23,290 nt of DNA. Source: Haplomitrium mnioides (lineage: Eukaryota > Marchantiophyta > Haplomitriopsida > Calobryales). The DNA is taken from assembly GCA_049999725.1 (NCBI GenBank), contig JBNGIS010019816.1, positions 1 to 23,290 on the forward strand, given 5' to 3'. The translations under genes were made by a program, and so were the position numbers. Every line of letters begins with the position of its first letter. Within the stretch, counting starts at the first letter, position 1. The notes beneath the pieces were generated by a model, which had not been told where the DNA came from, ran no database searches, and was given only the letters and a program-made list of their open reading frames with translations. Shown piece after piece: positions 20,465 through 23,290 of the stretch.

Positions 20465-21083
20465 CTGAATACAAAACAAAAAACAACTAAGCATAAGTAC
20501 AAGTGTAAGACTCGACATTCATTATGAGCATGGACTCTAATAGCATTACGCTTGTGCACGCTCAAAGGAGTCCATGCGCACATAGACTTCGAAGTTCAAG
20601 CACACCTTGGCGATGGGAGTCCCTACACGCAAGGACACCAAAGTCTATGTGCGCATGGACTTCGAAGTCCAAGCGTGCAAGGATTACCAAGTCCCTACGC
20701 GTATTGACTCCCAAGTCTAGGCGTGCCTAGACATGGAAGTCCCTCCGCGGCTGGACTCCTAAGTCCATGCGCACATGGACTTATGAGTCCAGGAGCGCAA
20801 GGACTTGTGAGTCTAGGAGCACAAGGACTCCCAAGTCCTTACGCGCTAGGACTCCAAAGTCCATGCGCGCATGGACGATGGGATTCCACGCGAGCATGGA
20901 GTCCCGGGGTTCAGGCGCACAAGGATTAGGGAGTCCATGCATGCATGGACTTTGGAGTCCTAGCGCGCAGGGACTTAGGAGTCTCTACGCGCTTTGACCC
21001 TGGGACTCCATGCTTGCATGAACTCTATAGGAGTTGAGACTTAGTAAAGAAATAAACAAAAGAAAAAGGATTTCAGAATTTAC
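20465..21083 (-). other. Intron 1 of copy B (619 bp)
   Basis: It opens with GTAAAT after ...AKEDGK and closes with TTTTGTATTCAG before FTKFQADL. The intron is phase 0: exon 2 keeps a whole number of codons, and exon 1 does so once a single lost base near 21354 is counted. Most of it is a palindromic repeat array. Confidence 0.65.
20525..21030. repeat. 24-bp palindromic tandem array in intron 1 of copy B, about 21 units
   Basis: Consensus is GGACTNNNNAGTCC plus ATGCGCGCAT. Most units are exactly 24 bp, with a few at 25. CpG dinucleotides in the linker are largely kept. The plus-strand frames across it (SPCAHGL, KSMRAWT and the like) are repeat by-products and do not represent a protein. Confidence 0.9.
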
Positions 21084-21620
21084 CTTGCCATCTTCCTTTG
21101 CGGCCTGAAGATGCTTCAAAAAAATTTCCTTCTTCTTCATTTCGGAAAAAGCAAATCATTTGTGATTTGCACTGTAAAGGGTAATTGCATCTTGGGACTA
21201 CACAAGCAACCCCATGTTGGCTTTCTTGCCATCTTGGATCATGGTGATTTGGACCAGTAGACCCAAATTGAAATTTTCAGTTTCACTAGCAAAAAGATAA
21301 AGATGTTGATGAGGGTCTTTCAAAGAATAGTAATTTACTAACCAATTCCACTCAAGTTTTTAGGCTCTAGAGACTTCACAGCATCCAAATACCTGTATGG
21401 CTTTGGTCGAGAAGGGCGGAAACCATTTCCTTGAGATGCCATTCTCGAGATGAAAGAGAAAAGTCGAACTTGAGGTAAAAAATGTAATGAACAAAAGTTC
21501 AGAAATCTCTAAAGGCCGGAAATGGAAAGAAAACAAGAAAATGCAAAAATAAAGATACCTAAAAAACAAAAACCAAAAACTGAACTCATGACAATGGAAA
21601 GAAACTTTACACTGACACTC

Positions 21621-21628
21621 CTTTTATA
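21621..21628 (-). promoter_or_regulatory. TATA box for copy B
   Basis: On the minus strand the sequence reads GCTATAAAAGGAG, a near-ideal plant TATA box, about 180 bp upstream of the ATG at 21442. A start site would be expected near 21590, leaving a leader of about 150 bases. Confidence 0.55.
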
Positions 21629-21714
21629 GCAAAATTTCAAAAAATACCTTTTCTCACTAAAAATGATTCGCAGAGCTCTTGACACGTAGGTTCGCGTGGG
21701 GTAAAAAAAGTTAG

Positions 21715-21723
21715 TATATAAAG
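21715..21723 (+). promoter_or_regulatory. TATA box facing the opposite way (plus strand)
   Basis: TATATAAAG on the plus strand is preceded by GACACGTAGG and CGCGTGGGG within 45 bp. It points away from copy B toward the open frame at 22471. The two TATA boxes are about 90 bp apart, which suggests a divergent promoter. Confidence 0.45.
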
Positions 21724-21739
21724 CATTGCTTATTTTCAT

Positions 21740-22104
21740 CTTTCCAATTTCTTTTTTTGCATTTTCTTCTTAAATACTTCCCAATTTTGTCGTTTTACAA
21801 AAAAAACTACAAAAACACATCTTTTAGGTGTGTTGTAAAAGGTTTATAATATTTGTTAAAATAATTCCTTGAAGTACTTGATATTTAGACAATATTTTCA
21901 ATGGCTAGAGTTATTAAAAGCAAGAAGAGGTTAGAGTTTCAAGATTTATCTTCACAAAAAAGTCACTTTTGACAAGCAAGTTGACATTTGTTCAAATGGC
22001 AATTATTTGGAGGTAAGCGATGGAGTACCAAAAGTGTCAAGTGTGATGGCGAGTATATTAGGGAAAAAGATGACTTCTGTTGAATAAGATAAATCCGTCC
22101 AAAA
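21740..22104 (+). other. Possible 5' exon of the plus-strand gene, ATG at 21901
   Basis: After T-rich sequence, ATG at 21901 opens MARVIKSKKRLEFQDL and stops after 23 codons; readable sequence continues through stops to GGAG|GTAAGC, a donor-like site at 22013. A strong acceptor (TTGTGTTTGTTTAG) ends at 22449. Splicing these would not keep the 22471 frame, so the exon may be untranslated leader or already decayed. Confidence 0.3.
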
Positions 22105-22262
22105 AGATCGAGAAGTTGAACTTCATGCACGCATAGGGTCAGAGACTCAACTCCATATACGCATAGGGTCAAGGAGTGAATCCAATGTACGCATAGGATT
22201 AACGACTGAACAACTTGCATGTAAAGGATCAAGGAGGGAACTTAGTGCTCACAGAGAATTAA
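22105..22262. repeat. 30-bp tandem array, about 5 units
   Basis: The unit is close to AACTTCATGCACGCATAGGG followed by TCAAGGAGTG, in exact 30-bp register and degrading toward the right. It shares the ATGCACGCAT core with the 24-bp and 37-bp arrays. It would lie in an intron if 22013-22449 is one. Confidence 0.8.
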
Positions 22263-22470
22263 AGAAACAATCTTCATCCAACATAAGATCTTTGTTGCCC
22301 TTCAAGCGATCGAAGTTGAGTATTTCTTCTGAGTATTCCAAAATATCAGAAAAAAAGGTTCCACATAGAAATTCCAGAAAGTTGTAGACCTTTCTTCGTC
22401 CACATCTAAGAGAGATTTCTATATTAATAATCAAATTGTGTTTGTTTAGAACACAAAAAACATACAATCT

Positions 22471-23103
22471 ATGGATAATTTTAATTTTGGAGATGAGCCA
22501 CTCTCCCCGATAGCACCACTCAAACAACAACTGATTTTGTTTCAAGTTGCACCTCGCAAAGAGATTGAGACATCTGAAACAAATCAAATTCTTTTGGAGG
22601 AGTGCTCTGATGATAGTTTGGAAAACAATTCTAGCAAAAAGTCTCAATCAATCAACATTTCTTTGGAGTTATCGCCAAGAGCACCGATTTTATTACCAAG
22701 AAAATTACTTCTAATCGAGATATTGAATAAGATTTGGTTTCGAAATATTGCAGTTCTACCAATCCCCAAGAAAAAACTCATCTTTCGAAAAATATTCTCC
22801 GACGAAACAAACAATGTTTACGATGACAACCAAGATCTTCACTATGAATTATCTTCTATTACTGGATTTGCTTACGTACCAAATCGTCTAGCACAATATA
22901 AGAATTCTTTGTCTGGGCCAAAACCCAAATGGGTAAACACCTTATGGGAAAATTCTTTGCGAAACATCCATCATGACGAGAGCTTTGTGTACAACTTCTT
23001 CAATAATTTTACAAAATGGGAAGTTTATGACTACTACACAACTTATTTGAAAAAGAAAGATCCCCATTGTATTCTTAGCTTCTCGGGTTTTACAAATAAT
23101 TAG
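22471..23103 (+). CDS. Uncharacterised 210-codon open frame
   Basis: It starts at ATG 22471 (CTATGG context), with an in-frame TAG upstream at 22447-22449, and runs to TAG at 23101-23103. This is the longest uninterrupted frame in the window. The first 70 residues are acidic and Ser-rich (EECSDDSLENNSSKK). The second half is richer in aromatic residues (SITGFAYVPNRL, KPKWVNTLWENSL, FNNFTKWEVYDYY). There is no signal peptide, no clear membrane segment and no motif I recognise. The same frame continues past the stop with coding-like sequence (THFPNVKISKRNRF) to a TGA near 23185 and beyond, so the real protein may be longer and this copy may be broken too. It is divergent from copy B and could be its partner gene or a chance neighbour. 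Confidence 0.5.
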   Translation: MDNFNFGDEPLSPIAPLKQQLILFQVAPRKEIETSETNQILLEECSDDSLENNSSKKSQSINISLELSPRAPILLPRKLLLIEILNKIWFRNIAVLPIPKKKLIFRKIFSDETNNVYDDNQDLHYELSSITGFAYVPNRLAQYKNSLSGPKPKWVNTLWENSLRNIHHDESFVYNFFNNFTKWEVYDYYTTYLKKKDPHCILSFSGFTNN

Positions 23104-23290
23104 AGAACTCATTTTCCAAATGTAAAAATTTCAAAACGCAATAGATTTGCTGTTTGGAAAACATGCAAGGAAATAAAATCTTTGTGAGAAAAATCTATCT
23201 TGGAGTTCAATAAAGGTAACAAATTTTCTTCTCTTTTGACACATTTGGCTAATCCATTCTCTTTTTTCTAGACTCAAATCCTAATTCTAG
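23104..23290 (+). other. In-frame continuation downstream of the 210-codon frame
   Basis: The frame of 22471 continues as THFPNVKISKRN and later KSILEFNKGNKF, with only a TAG, a TGA and, near the window end, another TAG. It may be a readthrough pseudogene segment. The window ends here. Confidence 0.35.

Larger units (their letters stand above)
17536..21442 (-). pseudogene. Copy B: four-exon pseudogene encoding a ParB-like domain plus N6/N4 amino-methyltransferase
   Basis: Exon 1 starts at ATG 21442 (GAGAATGG, favourable context; TATAAAAG about 180 bp upstream) with MASQGNGF and ends at 21084 (AAG|GTAAAT). Exon 2 is 20464-18995, exactly 490 codons: a Lys-rich (PKKKKLAAKKKK) and Ser-rich linker, then a region resembling ParB N-terminal domains: LNEDFVELLA, IARGNHSAAAK (at 19673-19696), VYMSLTPTETRIFATDDN. 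Exon 3 (18780-18219) has REANTRQLKGL and DIPFG (18417-18431). Exon 4 (from 18131) has the middle region, then GSSTGLVCALKL with CIAVEYDRR, the SAM-site motif. Motif order (DPPY-like first, SAM later) is that of beta-class amino-methyltransferases. Total about 1,000 codons. Exon 2 alone has 13 stops but no net indel; exons 1, 3 and 4 have single-base indels. The ParB call is by pattern (about 0.65); the methyltransferase call is stronger. Confidence 0.7.

Noticed and set aside
20305-20583. Minus-strand start of exon 2 at the ATG at 20518 or 20583
   Set aside because: A T-rich acceptor (TTTTGTATTCAG) ends at 20465 and joins in phase with exon 1 at 21084, so the upstream ATGs are intronic.
20524-20997. 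Plus-strand open frames of 66-76 codons with repeated SPCAHGL or KSMRAWT peptides
   Set aside because: They are translations of the 24-bp (8-codon) intronic array; equivalent frames exist on both strands and other phases at 13864-14287.
1-23290. tRNA, rRNA or other structured RNA genes
   Set aside because: No cloverleaf boxes or conserved ribosomal segments were recognised by eye; a tRNAscan or Infernal run would be needed to exclude them fully.

Overview
The window looks like nuclear DNA of a land plant. The evidence is a Ty3/gypsy LTR retrotransposon of the non-chromodomain plant (OTA, Tat/Athila-like) type, intron-containing pseudogenes with plant-style T-rich splice acceptors, large tandem repeats, and coding frames decayed mainly by C-to-T type nonsense changes as expected for heavily methylated DNA. 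The species cannot be read from the sequence. A non-flowering plant with a large genome is a guess only.

Region 1 (1-9901) is one old retrotransposon. Bases 1-280 are the end of its 5' LTR (the rest lies outside the window). Broken gag, protease, reverse transcriptase, RNase H and integrase follow up to 5925. A very long 3' LTR then probably runs from about 5981 to 9901 (about 3.9 kb). The two visible LTR ends are the same length and differ at 25 of 280 sites by my count. The LTR holds several internal repeat families, one carrying TGACGTGGC bZIP-type sites.

Region 2 (9902-11898) is about 3.7 copies of a roughly 530-bp tandem repeat, into which the retrotransposon appears to have inserted.

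Region 3 (11899-21442) is the most interesting part. It holds three related pseudogenes: A (minus, 12816-14405), C (plus, about 14480-16424) and B (minus, about 17536-21442). B is the fullest, with four exons and three introns. Its reading frame, interrupted almost only by stop codons, encodes an N-terminal region, a Lys/Ser-rich linker, a ParB-like domain and a C-terminal beta-class N6/N4 amino-methyltransferase domain (DIPYG/DIPFG motif first, SAM-binding motif later). ParB-like plus methylase is an architecture familiar from bacteria and phages, so finding it as a spliced, amplified plant gene is the main discovery candidate.

The non-coding parts of this family are packed with unusual arrays. 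They share a GC-rich palindromic core (ATGCGCGCAT followed by GGACT or a variant), arranged with periods of 24, 37 or 30 bp, in introns 1 and 2, in the 3' flank, and upstream of B.

Region 4 (21443-23290) holds a probable divergent promoter, with a TATA box on each strand about 90 bp apart, another core-motif array, and an uninterrupted 210-codon plus-strand frame of unknown function (22471-23103). No tRNA, rRNA or CRISPR was found.
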